In this document: positions 18,062-27,200 of the stretch, piece by piece
How positions within the stretch are numbered: position 1 is the stretch's first letter
Layout: every line of letters begins with the position of its first letter
DNA from: Lachnospiraceae bacterium
Lineage (GTDB): Bacteria > Bacillota > Clostridia > Lachnospirales > Lachnospiraceae
Assembly: GCA_902363445.1 (NCBI GenBank)
Contig: CABJAB010000002.1
Coordinates: 372,001 to 436,000 of the forward strand
Direction of reading: 5' to 3'
Length of the DNA: 64,000 nucleotides
The notes under the pieces: generated by a model
Database searches by the model: none
What the model was told of the DNA's origin: nothing
The model's input: only the letters and a program-made list of their open reading frames with translations
Made by a program: the position numbers and the translations under genes

Positions 18062-18946
18062 ATGGATACATTTGAAGGATACCATCCGGTCGTGAACTTC
18101 GCTTATTTTTTAATGGTGCTTCTGATCACGATGTTCTCCATGCACCCGCTTTTTTTGACCATGACGTTTCTGGTATCTTTTCTTTATTCCTTCATGCTGG
18201 AAGGCGGAAAAGCAATAAAACGGAATTTCTGTTTTCTGATACCGATCGTGCTGCTGGCGGTTCTTTTGAACCCTCTTTTTACCCAGAGAGGACAGACTAT
18301 TCTTTTTTATCTCAATGATGCCGCGGTGACCATGGAAGCAGTTGCCTTCGGAGCGGCGGCGGCCATTATGTTCACCAGTATGATCATCTGGTTTTCCTGT
18401 TTCAGCTGTGTCATGAATACGGATAAATTCATATATCTGTTCGGGAGGATCATACCGTCTGTCGGCCTGGTCTTATCCATGTGTTTCCGCTTTATCCCCC
18501 TTTTAAAAAGAAGGTTCCGCGAGATCTCCCAGGGGCAAAAGTATCTTGGACGGAATTTTACCGGTCAGAAGCTGTTTCGGAGAGTGAGGCAGTTGGGCAA
18601 AGAGATATCCATATTGATCGCCTGGTCTTTGGAGGCGGGGATTGAAACATCTGATTCCATGGAAGCCAGAGGATATGGACTGAAAGGAAGGAGCAGCTAT
18701 AGTATCTTTCGTTTTGACAGGCGGGATGCGTTCATGCTCACTTCCATAGCCGTTCTTTCTGGAATTATCATCTATGGGTGTTTCCAGAAGGTCAATTCCA
18801 TCTTATATTATCCAAGAATCGTTTTCCGGGAGGTAACGGCGCTGTCCGCCGTTGTATATATAGCTTATGGTATTTTGCTGCTGCTTCCCATTTACATAGA
18901 ACTGCAGGGAGAGATAAAATGGAGACATTTGTATTCAAAGATGTGA
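18062..18946 (+). CDS. ECF transporter transmembrane component EcfT (copy 2)
   Basis: 294 residues, polytopic, with the coupling motif ARGYGLKGRS around residues 201-210. Start ATG 18062 follows GAAAGGAGGAAAAGCT. It begins 15 bases after CobN, in the cobalamin-riboswitch operon, and overlaps the ATPase gene by 28 bases, the same as copy 1 (246-1127). It is clearly paralogous to copy 1 across its length, for example NPLFxxxGxTILF and DKFxYLFGxxIP. Membrane anchor of the operon's importer. Confidence 0.9.
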   Translation: MDTFEGYHPVVNFAYFLMVLLITMFSMHPLFLTMTFLVSFLYSFMLEGGKAIKRNFCFLIPIVLLAVLLNPLFTQRGQTILFYLNDAAVTMEAVAFGAAAAIMFTSMIIWFSCFSCVMNTDKFIYLFGRIIPSVGLVLSMCFRFIPLLKRRFREISQGQKYLGRNFTGQKLFRRVRQLGKEISILIAWSLEAGIETSDSMEARGYGLKGRSSYSIFRFDRRDAFMLTSIAVLSGIIIYGCFQKVNSILYYPRIVFREVTALSAVVYIAYGILLLLPIYIELQGEIKWRHLYSKM

Positions 18947-20610
18947 ATTTCTGCTATCCGGGCAGAGAGAAAAAGGCTCTTGATAAAATGAGTTTTTCCA
19001 TCGGGGAGTCCCAATTCGTTTTAATATGCGGAAAATCAGGATGCGGGAAGAGTACTCTCCTGCGCCATATGAAAAAAAGCCTGATCCCATATGGGGAAGG
19101 AGAAGGAGAGATTTATTACTGCGGACAAGATTTTATGCACCTGGATGATCGGACAGACGCGGAAGAAATCGGATTTGTAGGACAAGACCCGGAAAACCAG
19201 ATCGTCACCGACAAGGTCTGGCATGAGATGGCTTTCGGCCTGGAGAATCTGGGACTGTCCACAAATTCCATCCGCAGAAGGGTCTCTGAAATGGCGTGCT
19301 ATTTTGGAATCCAATCCTGGTTTCGAAAAAACACAAGCGAACTCTCAGGCGGACAGAAACAGCTTTTAAATCTGGCCTCTGTGATGGCTATGCATCCTAA
19401 AGTAATCGTTTTAGACGAGCCGACGGCACAGCTTGACCCGATAGCCGCCTTGGAATTCCTTGAAACCCTGAGAAAGATAAACCGAGATCTTGGCATTACG
19501 ATCGTGATTTCTGAGCACCGCCTGGAGGAAGTGTTTCCAATGGCGGACAAGGTCATGGTCATGGAAGAAGGAAGGCTTCGCTTTTGGGGGACTCCCAGGG
19601 AGACGGGCGCTTATTTAAGCGACCCAAAATGTCGTCATGAAATGTTTCTGGGTCTTCCGGCCCCTATGAAAATATATGCGGATGTGGACGGAGGGGATGA
19701 TTATCCTCTGACTATCCGAGAGGGAAGATTATGGCTGTCAGAGGTTTTTCCGAAAGTAGTGGTGAAGTCGCTTCCGGAATCGGAAGAAGAGTCCGGCGAA
19801 AACAGGGAGAAAGCAGTTACGATAAAGAATGCCTGGTTCCGTTATGAGAGAAATTCGGAAGATGTGGTGAGAGACTTATCTCTTTCCATAGAGGCGGGGG
19901 AGTTTTTCTGCCTGCTCGGCGGCAACGGCGCAGGAAAGAGCACAACGCTAGGTATTGTATCCGGAGTGAACAAGCCGTGGAGAGGCGCAATACGGATTTT
20001 AGGAAAACCTCTGGAAAAATATAAGGGAAATGAGCTGTTTACAAACTGCCTGGGGGTTCTGCCGCAAAATCCGGCGTCTGTTTTTACAGAAATCACGGCA
20101 GAGGAAGAGCTTTATGAAGCGCTCTACTATGACCCTGTGCCCAAAGAAGAAAAACTTTTGCGAATTCAGCAGATGATGCAGAAAATGCAGCTGAGCGGCA
20201 TGGAACAGGCTCATCCCTACGATCTGTCCGGCGGAGAGAAACAGAGGCTCGCTCTTGGAAAGATACTCCTCAGGGAGCCTAAGATACTGCTCTTAGATGA
20301 GCCGACGAAAGGGCTGGACCCTTTTTTCAAAACAATATTAGCAGATATATTGAAGGAACTGAAAAATCAGGGGGTCACGATTTTTATGGTGACCCACGAC
20401 ATTGAGTTCTGCGGGGAATATGCGGACCGGTGTGCGATGTTCTTTGACGGAGGGATATCAGCGATAGATACACCTCATGAATTTTTCGGCGGAAATAATT
20501 TTTATACGACAGCGGCAAACCGGATGTCCAGACATCTGTTTGAACGGGCGATCACTTATAGGGAAGTGGTGGAGTTATGTGGCAGAAATATACAGAAAAA
20601 CAATTCCTGA
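18919..20610 (+). CDS. ECF transporter fused ATPase, EcfA-EcfA tandem (copy 2)
   Basis: 563 residues from ATG 18919; the frame is open upstream to 18778, but only within EcfT. Two nucleotide-binding domains: GKSGCGKST (38-46), LSGGQKQ, VIVLDEPT; then GGNGAGKST, LSGGEKQ, ILLLDEPT. It matches copy 1 (1100-2821) in order and linker length, including the GLPAPMKIY/GMPSAVRIY stretch between domains. It supplies energy to the importer of the riboswitch operon. Confidence 0.92.
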   Translation: METFVFKDVNFCYPGREKKALDKMSFSIGESQFVLICGKSGCGKSTLLRHMKKSLIPYGEGEGEIYYCGQDFMHLDDRTDAEEIGFVGQDPENQIVTDKVWHEMAFGLENLGLSTNSIRRRVSEMACYFGIQSWFRKNTSELSGGQKQLLNLASVMAMHPKVIVLDEPTAQLDPIAALEFLETLRKINRDLGITIVISEHRLEEVFPMADKVMVMEEGRLRFWGTPRETGAYLSDPKCRHEMFLGLPAPMKIYADVDGGDDYPLTIREGRLWLSEVFPKVVVKSLPESEEESGENREKAVTIKNAWFRYERNSEDVVRDLSLSIEAGEFFCLLGGNGAGKSTTLGIVSGVNKPWRGAIRILGKPLEKYKGNELFTNCLGVLPQNPASVFTEITAEEELYEALYYDPVPKEEKLLRIQQMMQKMQLSGMEQAHPYDLSGGEKQRLALGKILLREPKILLLDEPTKGLDPFFKTILADILKELKNQGVTIFMVTHDIEFCGEYADRCAMFFDGGISAIDTPHEFFGGNNFYTTAANRMSRHLFERAITYREVVELCGRNIQKNNS

Positions 20611-21512
20611 AATTAAGGCGTAAACGAATCTTTGTCTCAGCGGCTGTGATTTTTGTCCTGATACCGCTCACCATTTTTGTTGGGATCAAATTTCTGGAGG
20701 ACAGAAGCTTTCTTTTCATCAGTCTGCTAATCATCTTTTATATTATGGCGCCTTTTTTCATGATGTTTGAGGGAAGGAAGCCAAGGGCAAGAGAGATTGT
20801 TCTCGTGGCTATGATGACGGCGCTCACCGCCCTCGGAAACATGATATGCTACATCACGATACCATTCCAGGCGGGGACCGCCATGGCGATCGTTTCCGGA
20901 ATTTCTCTGGGGCCTGAGGCCGGCTTCCTTGTAGGAGCGCTGGCGCGGTTTGTATGCAATTTCTTTCTGGGGCAGGGACCATGGACCCCATGGCAGATGT
21001 TCTGCTGGGGGATTCTCGGATTTTTGGCAGGAGTGGTGTTCAATAAAAAAGATCTGGATAAATTGAACAGCCGGAGTTTCCGGGTGATAGCCGGACCGAT
21101 CACAGGAGTTTTTCTTGCTATTTTGGCGGCCTGGCTCGAATGGCGTATAAGCGGTGACGGTATCTTTATGGGCTGGCGGCTGTATGTTTTCGGCGCGGTT
21201 GGATTGATCGCCGGATATTTGATACAGAGGAAGAGGATGCCGGTGGATGACTTGACCTTGTCCGTATATGGATTCCTCACGACCTTTATTATTTACGGCG
21301 GCATCATGAATATCTCGGCGCTGGTATTCAATAGCTATGTCTCAGCTTCCGGGCTGGATATAAACTGGGAGTCTTTAAAGATATTATATATTTCCGGAGT
21401 CCCGTATGATTTCACCCATGCCCTGGGGAGCGCCTTTTTCTTGTTTGTTTTTGGAGAAAAGGTAATCCGGAAAGTAGAACGTGTAAAGATTAAATATGGG
21501 ATCTACCGATGA
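20577..21512 (+). CDS. ECF transporter S component (copy 2), probable corrinoid specificity
   Basis: 311 residues, about six to eight membrane segments. Motifs GPEAGFLVGALARFVCN and FFLGQGPWTPWQM match copy 1, but this copy is about 80 residues longer, mostly a distal extension. ATG 20577 overlaps the ATPase gene by 34 bases; the start could be slightly later. It lies in a cobalamin-riboswitch operon with CobN and a transcobalamin-like protein, so cobalamin or another corrinoid is the likely ligand (compare the family role of CbrT/CblT). That is context-based inference. Confidence 0.84.
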   Translation: MWQKYTEKQFLKLRRKRIFVSAAVIFVLIPLTIFVGIKFLEDRSFLFISLLIIFYIMAPFFMMFEGRKPRAREIVLVAMMTALTALGNMICYITIPFQAGTAMAIVSGISLGPEAGFLVGALARFVCNFFLGQGPWTPWQMFCWGILGFLAGVVFNKKDLDKLNSRSFRVIAGPITGVFLAILAAWLEWRISGDGIFMGWRLYVFGAVGLIAGYLIQRKRMPVDDLTLSVYGFLTTFIIYGGIMNISALVFNSYVSASGLDINWESLKILYISGVPYDFTHALGSAFFLFVFGEKVIRKVERVKIKYGIYR

Positions 21513-21527
21513 AAGAGAGGAGCAAAT

Positions 21528-23012
21528 ATGAAAGAGAATAAAGTCAGGAAAATTATATTGGGCATCTTGTTTATTGTGATCGTGGCCGGGATCGTACTGC
21601 ATTTTTCTATTAAAGGCCCGGACATTAAGAGCAAGATTTCCAAACAAGTATCCATCGGGCGGGAGCTTGTGAACACGGCTGATAAAGGGAACGATAACGG
21701 GCAGTATTCGGAATACGCGGTAAAATCGTTTTCGGTAAAAGTGGAGGAGGCCGTTGCCGTGATGGCGGACAGAAAAGCCTCCGAGGACGACTCCAAAAAA
21801 GCGTTGGAACAAATCAAATCCGACATAGAGGATTTTAAAGAGGCGAAAAATGAAAATTCCATTTCCACGGCGGATGTTCAGGCCCTCATGGATGAGGGAG
21901 GGATAAAAGAACACACGGAAGAGGTATCCGAGAGCCTTCAGGCAGAATGGAGAATTGAAGGAAACAATCTGGATAAGGCGGCTCCTGTCAACCTGGACGT
22001 CAAAGAAGACGGCGTATATACGGCCGATCTGAACCGTCAGGTTTCGGACAGCTATGAGGCGGAGAAAGTTTGTAATTTTTCCCTTCGCCACGATGGAGAG
22101 CTTCCGGGAAAAGCGACGCTTGTTCTGAAAGGGGATTTCAGTCAGAAGGAAAATTATCTGGTCTGCAGATATGACGGAGAGGCAAAGGGAATCGAGGAGC
22201 TGGAGGTTTCTCTGAAGGACGGATCTCTGGAATTTAGTGTGGAACAAGGCGGAGATTATGTTATTCTCCGGGGTGAAAAAAATGAGCTGGTAAATCACGG
22301 AAATACGAATGTAGGTACGAAGGGCGCTGATTCATCAGAAGCTTCAGAAGGGACATCCGGAGAAAGCGGTTCGGATGCGTCGGAAAGTACGTCATCACAG
22401 GGAGAGACAAAAGAAGGGGATGTTCCATCCGGCGCGCAGGGCGAAGAAAATACGGTTTCCGGGGAGAATCCCAGTTCCGGCGGCCGAACAGAAAATACGG
22501 AAGGGAATACGCCGGGGAATCAGGGCGGAAATTCCCAGCCGACTACTACTCAGCCTGCGCCGACTCAGCCCGCACCCACCCAGCCTGCGACGGAGCCGGA
22601 AGAAGTAACTCGTACCTGTATCATAGAGATTCGCTGTGATACCGTTTTGAACAATATGGATCAGCTGACAGAAGGTCTGGAAGGGTATATTCCCGGTAAT
22701 GGTGTGATTCTATCTGCTTCCGAGGTGGAGCTTTATGAAGGAGAGACCGTATTTGACGTCCTGAAACGGACGACAAGGGAAACCGGGATCAAACTGGAAT
22801 TCCGGAATGACGGCGTACATGGAGCCGGCTACATTGTAGGCATCAACCACTTGAATGAATTTGACTGCGGAGAGGGCAGCGGATGGATGTATACGGTCAA
22901 CGGATGGTTCCCCAACTATGGATGTGCAAAATATGTTCTGGAGGACAATGATGTCATTCAGTGGATCTATACCTGTGACCTGGGAAGGGATATCGGCGGA
23001 CATTACTGGTAA
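21528..23012 (+). CDS. Membrane-anchored DUF4430 (transcobalamin-like) surface protein
   Basis: 494 residues. One hydrophobic N-terminal segment (about 8-28) without an obvious lipobox suggests a signal anchor. A helical region and a middle beta-rich region follow. Then there is a long Ser/Gly/Glu-rich stretch with repeated TQPAP units (about 260-360), and finally the DUF4430 domain (about 365-494) with EGETVFDVLKRTTRETG, SGWMYTVN, FPNYGC and YTCDLGRDIGGHYW. Start 21528 follows AGAGAGGAGCAAAT. It is the last gene of the riboswitch operon. The domain is the transcobalamin C-terminal-like fold, held away from the membrane by a flexible linker: a likely extracellular ligand receiver for the ECF importer. 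Confidence 0.87.
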   Translation: MKENKVRKIILGILFIVIVAGIVLHFSIKGPDIKSKISKQVSIGRELVNTADKGNDNGQYSEYAVKSFSVKVEEAVAVMADRKASEDDSKKALEQIKSDIEDFKEAKNENSISTADVQALMDEGGIKEHTEEVSESLQAEWRIEGNNLDKAAPVNLDVKEDGVYTADLNRQVSDSYEAEKVCNFSLRHDGELPGKATLVLKGDFSQKENYLVCRYDGEAKGIEELEVSLKDGSLEFSVEQGGDYVILRGEKNELVNHGNTNVGTKGADSSEASEGTSGESGSDASESTSSQGETKEGDVPSGAQGEENTVSGENPSSGGRTENTEGNTPGNQGGNSQPTTTQPAPTQPAPTQPATEPEEVTRTCIIEIRCDTVLNNMDQLTEGLEGYIPGNGVILSASEVELYEGETVFDVLKRTTRETGIKLEFRNDGVHGAGYIVGINHLNEFDCGEGSGWMYTVNGWFPNYGCAKYVLEDNDVIQWIYTCDLGRDIGGHYW

Positions 23013-23092
23013 ATTCCGGTGAAACCGCAATTCCGGATTAGAAGACCGAAGAAGGTATGTGCTATAGTGAAGAAAGTGCAGGAGGAATAGCA

Positions 23093-23959
23093 GTGGGATG
23101 CACAGATATGATGAAAGAATGCCGGGATTATATTGACAGCCATTTGGAGTCAGAGCTGTCGGCCATGGAGCGGGCAAGGCGGTACCATTATTCTTATTAT
23201 CATTTCTGCCGGATTTTCCAGATTTCCAACGGTATGTCCGTAGCGTCTTATATACGGGAAAAACGGTTGGAGCTGGCGGCGGAAAAGGTGAAAAAAGGAA
23301 CTGGTATATTCGAAGCGGCTTTGGAAGTGGGATTTGAAACACCAAGCGGTTTCGTAAAGGCCTTTAAAAAGAAATTTGGATGTACGCCCACGGAATATTT
23401 AAAAATGCAGGCCTGCGGTATAGGAGGGGTACAAATGGAAGAACCCAGATTTGTGGCGTTAGGACCGATTCATGTATTGGGACACAACTGTGAGTCCGAT
23501 AAAAAAGAGCTGGACAGCGCTCAGGACGGGGCATATTGGTTTCGGGAAAAAGGTTCTGAGGAGAAACAGAAGCATCATCATGGACATATGGATGAGAACA
23601 CGGTGAAGATTGGTTTATGGCTGAAGGAGCCGGATGCCCAGGGTAATTTGTCCTATTTTTTCGGTAAAAAATTGGAAGCGGATCAGACTGTCCCGGAAGG
23701 ACTGAATATGATCACGATTCCTGCCGCGGAGTATGCGGTATTTACGACAAGACCACTGGACATGACCCTGGAAGAGGGACACAAAGCTTTAGCGGAGAGC
23801 ATCCGGGAGACTTGGAAATATATATACGAAGATTGGCTTGAAACCAGCGGCTACGACCTGGATGAAGAAGGCTATGATTTTGAGTATTACGATGCCAGAT
23901 GTAAGGATAAACACGCTTCCTGCATGGATATTTATATACCCGTGAGAAAACATAAATAG
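23093..23959 (+). CDS. AraC-family regulator with GyrI-like effector domain
   Basis: About 288 residues. N-terminal AraC-type double helix-turn-helix (residues 5-105; FCRIFQISNGMSVASYIREK and ALEVGFETPSGFVKAFKKKFG), then a GyrI-like small-molecule domain (about 115-285). DNA binding first and effector second is the Rob/SbmC-type order. I choose GTG 23093 because AGGAGG (23080-23085) lies 7 bases upstream. The ATG at 23057 has only an overlapping AGAAGG. It sits between the DUF4430 gene and riboswitch 2, so it might sense an exported or imported compound, but no target is evident. Confidence 0.85.
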   Translation: MGCTDMMKECRDYIDSHLESELSAMERARRYHYSYYHFCRIFQISNGMSVASYIREKRLELAAEKVKKGTGIFEAALEVGFETPSGFVKAFKKKFGCTPTEYLKMQACGIGGVQMEEPRFVALGPIHVLGHNCESDKKELDSAQDGAYWFREKGSEEKQKHHHGHMDENTVKIGLWLKEPDAQGNLSYFFGKKLEADQTVPEGLNMITIPAAEYAVFTTRPLDMTLEEGHKALAESIRETWKYIYEDWLETSGYDLDEEGYDFEYYDARCKDKHASCMDIYIPVRKHK

Positions 23960-23977
23960 AAGCAGAAAATAAAGTTC

Positions 23978-24135
23978 GCAATGGCGGTTGTTTGTTACAT
24001 TAATAGGGAACACGGTGAAAAACCGGGACAGCCCCCGATACTGTAAGAGGGATGAACGTCTGCATAAGTCACTGGGAGACCGGGAAGACGCAGACCAGTA
24101 AAGAGAACTCGAGTCAGGAGACCTGCCGGCATTGC
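23978..24135 (+). ncRNA. Cobalamin riboswitch 2
   Basis: A textbook cobalamin aptamer: P1 arms GCAATG (23978-23983) and CATTGC (24130-24135), TAATAGGGAACACGGTGAAA, CCGGGACAGCCCCCG, ATACTGTAAG, GTCACTGGGAGACCGGGAAG, and the B12 box GAGTCAGGAGACCTGCCGGC. It lies 109 bases before the surface propeller gene, with a terminator between. Confidence 0.96.
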
Positions 24136-24161
24136 AATAGGTGACTTTTCGGGTGGGAAGG

Positions 24162-24222
24162 TCTGGGTTTTTAAAGCTATTTTAAATCCAGATGTACCGG
24201 AAGGTCGTCTGGATTTTAATTT
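24162..24222 (+). terminator. Riboswitch 2 expression platform: terminator with competing pairing
   Basis: AAATCCAGATG (24184-24194) pairs with CGTCTGGATTT (24206-24216), one G-T pair, followed by TAATTTC. The same left arm can instead pair with TCTGGGTTT (24162-24170). That gives mutually exclusive terminator and antiterminator states, as expected for transcriptional control. Confidence 0.75.
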
Positions 24223-24244
24223 CTGCCGAAAGAAGGAGAGAAAG

Positions 24245-27200
24245 ATGAGAAGGATAAGCAAAATCAAAAAACGAGTACTGTCTTTGGTACTGTCGTTTCT
24301 TCTCCTGGCCGGCACGGTTCCGATGAATTCGCTGGCTGCCAGTGAAGAAGCGTCATCAACTGTTTCAGGCGATCCGAAAGAAACGGTTGTTTCGACGGGG
24401 GAAATCGAAACGACGGCCGGAGAGGAAACAAAGATGGAGGAGACTACGGAGGCCAAGGCGGAGAGTACTTCCGAGGATACCGTTCCGGAAACCTCCGAGG
24501 AAACGACTGCGGCTGAAATTCCCGCAACGGAAACGGCACAGGAAGGGATAAGCTTATATTCCGGTGTTTCTTCGGCGCAGCTGACCAGTCTGATGTTTGG
24601 CAACAGCATGAGTATCACCGACAGCAACAAACTTCCCCTGGATAAGGAATTTGACAGCAGTGTTTTGGAATACGGCTGCACGGTCTACCGTTATACAAAT
24701 CGAAACATTTATATCAAGGTCAACGCGGAGAACGCTCAGACCATCGAGGCTTCTTATGTCCCTTACGGCTCTGATACGGCGTCTTCTGTCGCTTTGACAG
24801 CCGGAAACAGCCGCGGCGTGGTACTTTCCAACCTGCTGAAGAACGGTTCGAATGTCCTTACGCTGACACTGACGGATGCAGATGGGAATAAAAAGGAGTA
24901 TAAAGTAACCATAAACTGGAAGCCTTCTTTGAGTGCGCTGAATGTATATACTCAGGATATGAGCACTGCCACTCTGAGTCCCAATTTCAATTACGGCACT
25001 ACAGAATATGAAGTTGTGGTCCCTTCATCGGACACTTCCATGACGATCGGGGCGATTCAGAGATCTGCGGACGAAGATGTTCAGCAGCTGACAGTAAATG
25101 GTGTTCTCAGTGATCCGGATGTGGAAGGCGGGAATGTAACAGTCACTCTGCCGGATGAAGATACGTTCACCATACCTGTTGTTGCAAAGGATACATCTGA
25201 CGGTGCGGAGACATCGACTGCATATAATCTGAAGGTGACAAAATCTTACGATGTTACCTTCCAGACTGATCCAGTGTTTGCTTCTGTGACCGTGCTAGGT
25301 TCTGACGGTGCGGAGATGGCCCCGGTGAACGGTATCTATACTCTTCCAGCCGGCAGCTACACCTATAAGATAACGGCGAGCGGCTATCAGGATCTGGAAA
25401 AGAGCTTGAGCGTTGGAAAAGGACAGGCAGTCAATATCCAGGAGAGCCTGACGAAAGCGGCGGATTACAGTGACGTTTCTTATGTGGAGAACATGATTTC
25501 CTTTATCGGAGGCGTTACCTTAAGGCTCAGCAAGCCGAAGATCGATGCGGCGAGAGCAGCCTACAACAACCTGGCAGAAGCAGAAAAGCCGAAGGTGAGC
25601 AACTATGATGTTCTGGTAGAAGCAGAGCATTATTATAACCAGCTTCTGGCTAAAACGGAAAATCCTTCTCCGGAAGATGCCCTTAACTGGAATCAGTTCC
25701 TTGGAAATGAGGATTTAAAGGGCATTTCAGATGCGAAGACGCCTCAGAGCGGCGACGAGCTGACAGAAAAATGGAAAATTCAAGCCACAGGCGGAAATAC
25801 GATGATGCAGCACGTCAGCGCGCCGGCATATTACAATGACTATGTATACTACACATCGGATGACAAGGTCCGGAAGGTAAACCCGGAAACCGGAGCGATC
25901 GAGGCCGAAAACGATGTGCCCAAAAGTATGATGCTTCTCCCTCAGGTAACCTGCGCGGATGGAAAAGTATTTGCAATGAGTACGGATGAAAATAACAAAA
26001 CTCGTGTGCGTGTATATAACGCGGATACTTTGGAGTTCCTTTATCAGACAGTTGCGCTGAGCGGGGCTCAGATTGAGACACCGATCATGTATCATGACGG
26101 ATATTTCTATTTTGCATCTTACGGAAAAGGTGATTACTATGCCTTTATCGCAACGGATGAAAAGCTTGACTATGATATCAGTCCGGAATGGTCAGTAGGC
26201 GCTCTGCCCACTTCCAACCAGGGCTTTTTATGGGGCGGCGCGGAGTTCGTCGGTGATTACGCGTATTTCGGCGATACAGACGGCAGACTGTTTGCTGTGA
26301 ACTCCAAAACGGGAGAAGTAGTGGATACTTTGATCCTGGACGGATATCAGGTACAGTCGACTCCAAACTATTATGAGAAGAACCAGCGCCTTTATGTGAC
26401 GCTTGCCATGAACAGCGGCGCGATTCTTTCCATCAAGATGAATGCGGACGGCACCTTTAACAGAGAATCGGAGAAATGGTTCAAGTCGGATATCGCGGGA
26501 GCCGGCATCAAATCTTCGCCGGTCATCTATAATGACAGACTGTATGTATGCGGAGGCGGCGGACACGGCGGCAGCGGAGAACCCTTCCGCGTCATCGATG
26601 CCAATACCATGACGGAGATCTACCGGATCGACGAGATTGCGTCAAAGGGGTCGCCGGTACTTTCAACTGCATATGCGACAGAGGCGAACAACCACAAGGT
26701 TTATCTTTATGTGGTGCCTTATGCGCCGGAGGGAGCCGTTTCCGACCGGGTTTCCAACATGTATATCATTCAGGATAGTGTAGGACAGACGACCCCAATC
26801 TACGAAAAGGTAGAAAACATAGGCGTGGGCCAGTATTGTTCCCAGAGCATGACCATCGGAAGCAACGGCCTTATTTATTACTACAACGATGCCAATTACC
26901 TTTATGCGTATGGTCTGGATGACCTGGCGGCCAGGATCATCACCGGTGCGGATGTGGACCAGCAGATTAAACGTCAGCCGGAAGTGAACGAATATAAGTT
27001 TTACAATGATGCGGAGATAAGAAGAATCAAATCCCGGTATGACGCGCTGAGTGACAGTGAAAAGGCGATGGTGACACAGTATCAGAAGCTTCTTGACATC
27101 ATGGCTATTTCCTCTATGGATCCGGCAGAACGGATGAACAACGGGATAGCGGCGATTCCGTCGATCAATGATATTACCTTGAATGACAGGGATATGATCG

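Noticed and set aside
22540-22600. TQPAP repeats as a CRISPR-like or tandem DNA repeat
   Set aside because: A few short units encoding a proline-rich stalk; no spacers or cas genes anywhere in the window.
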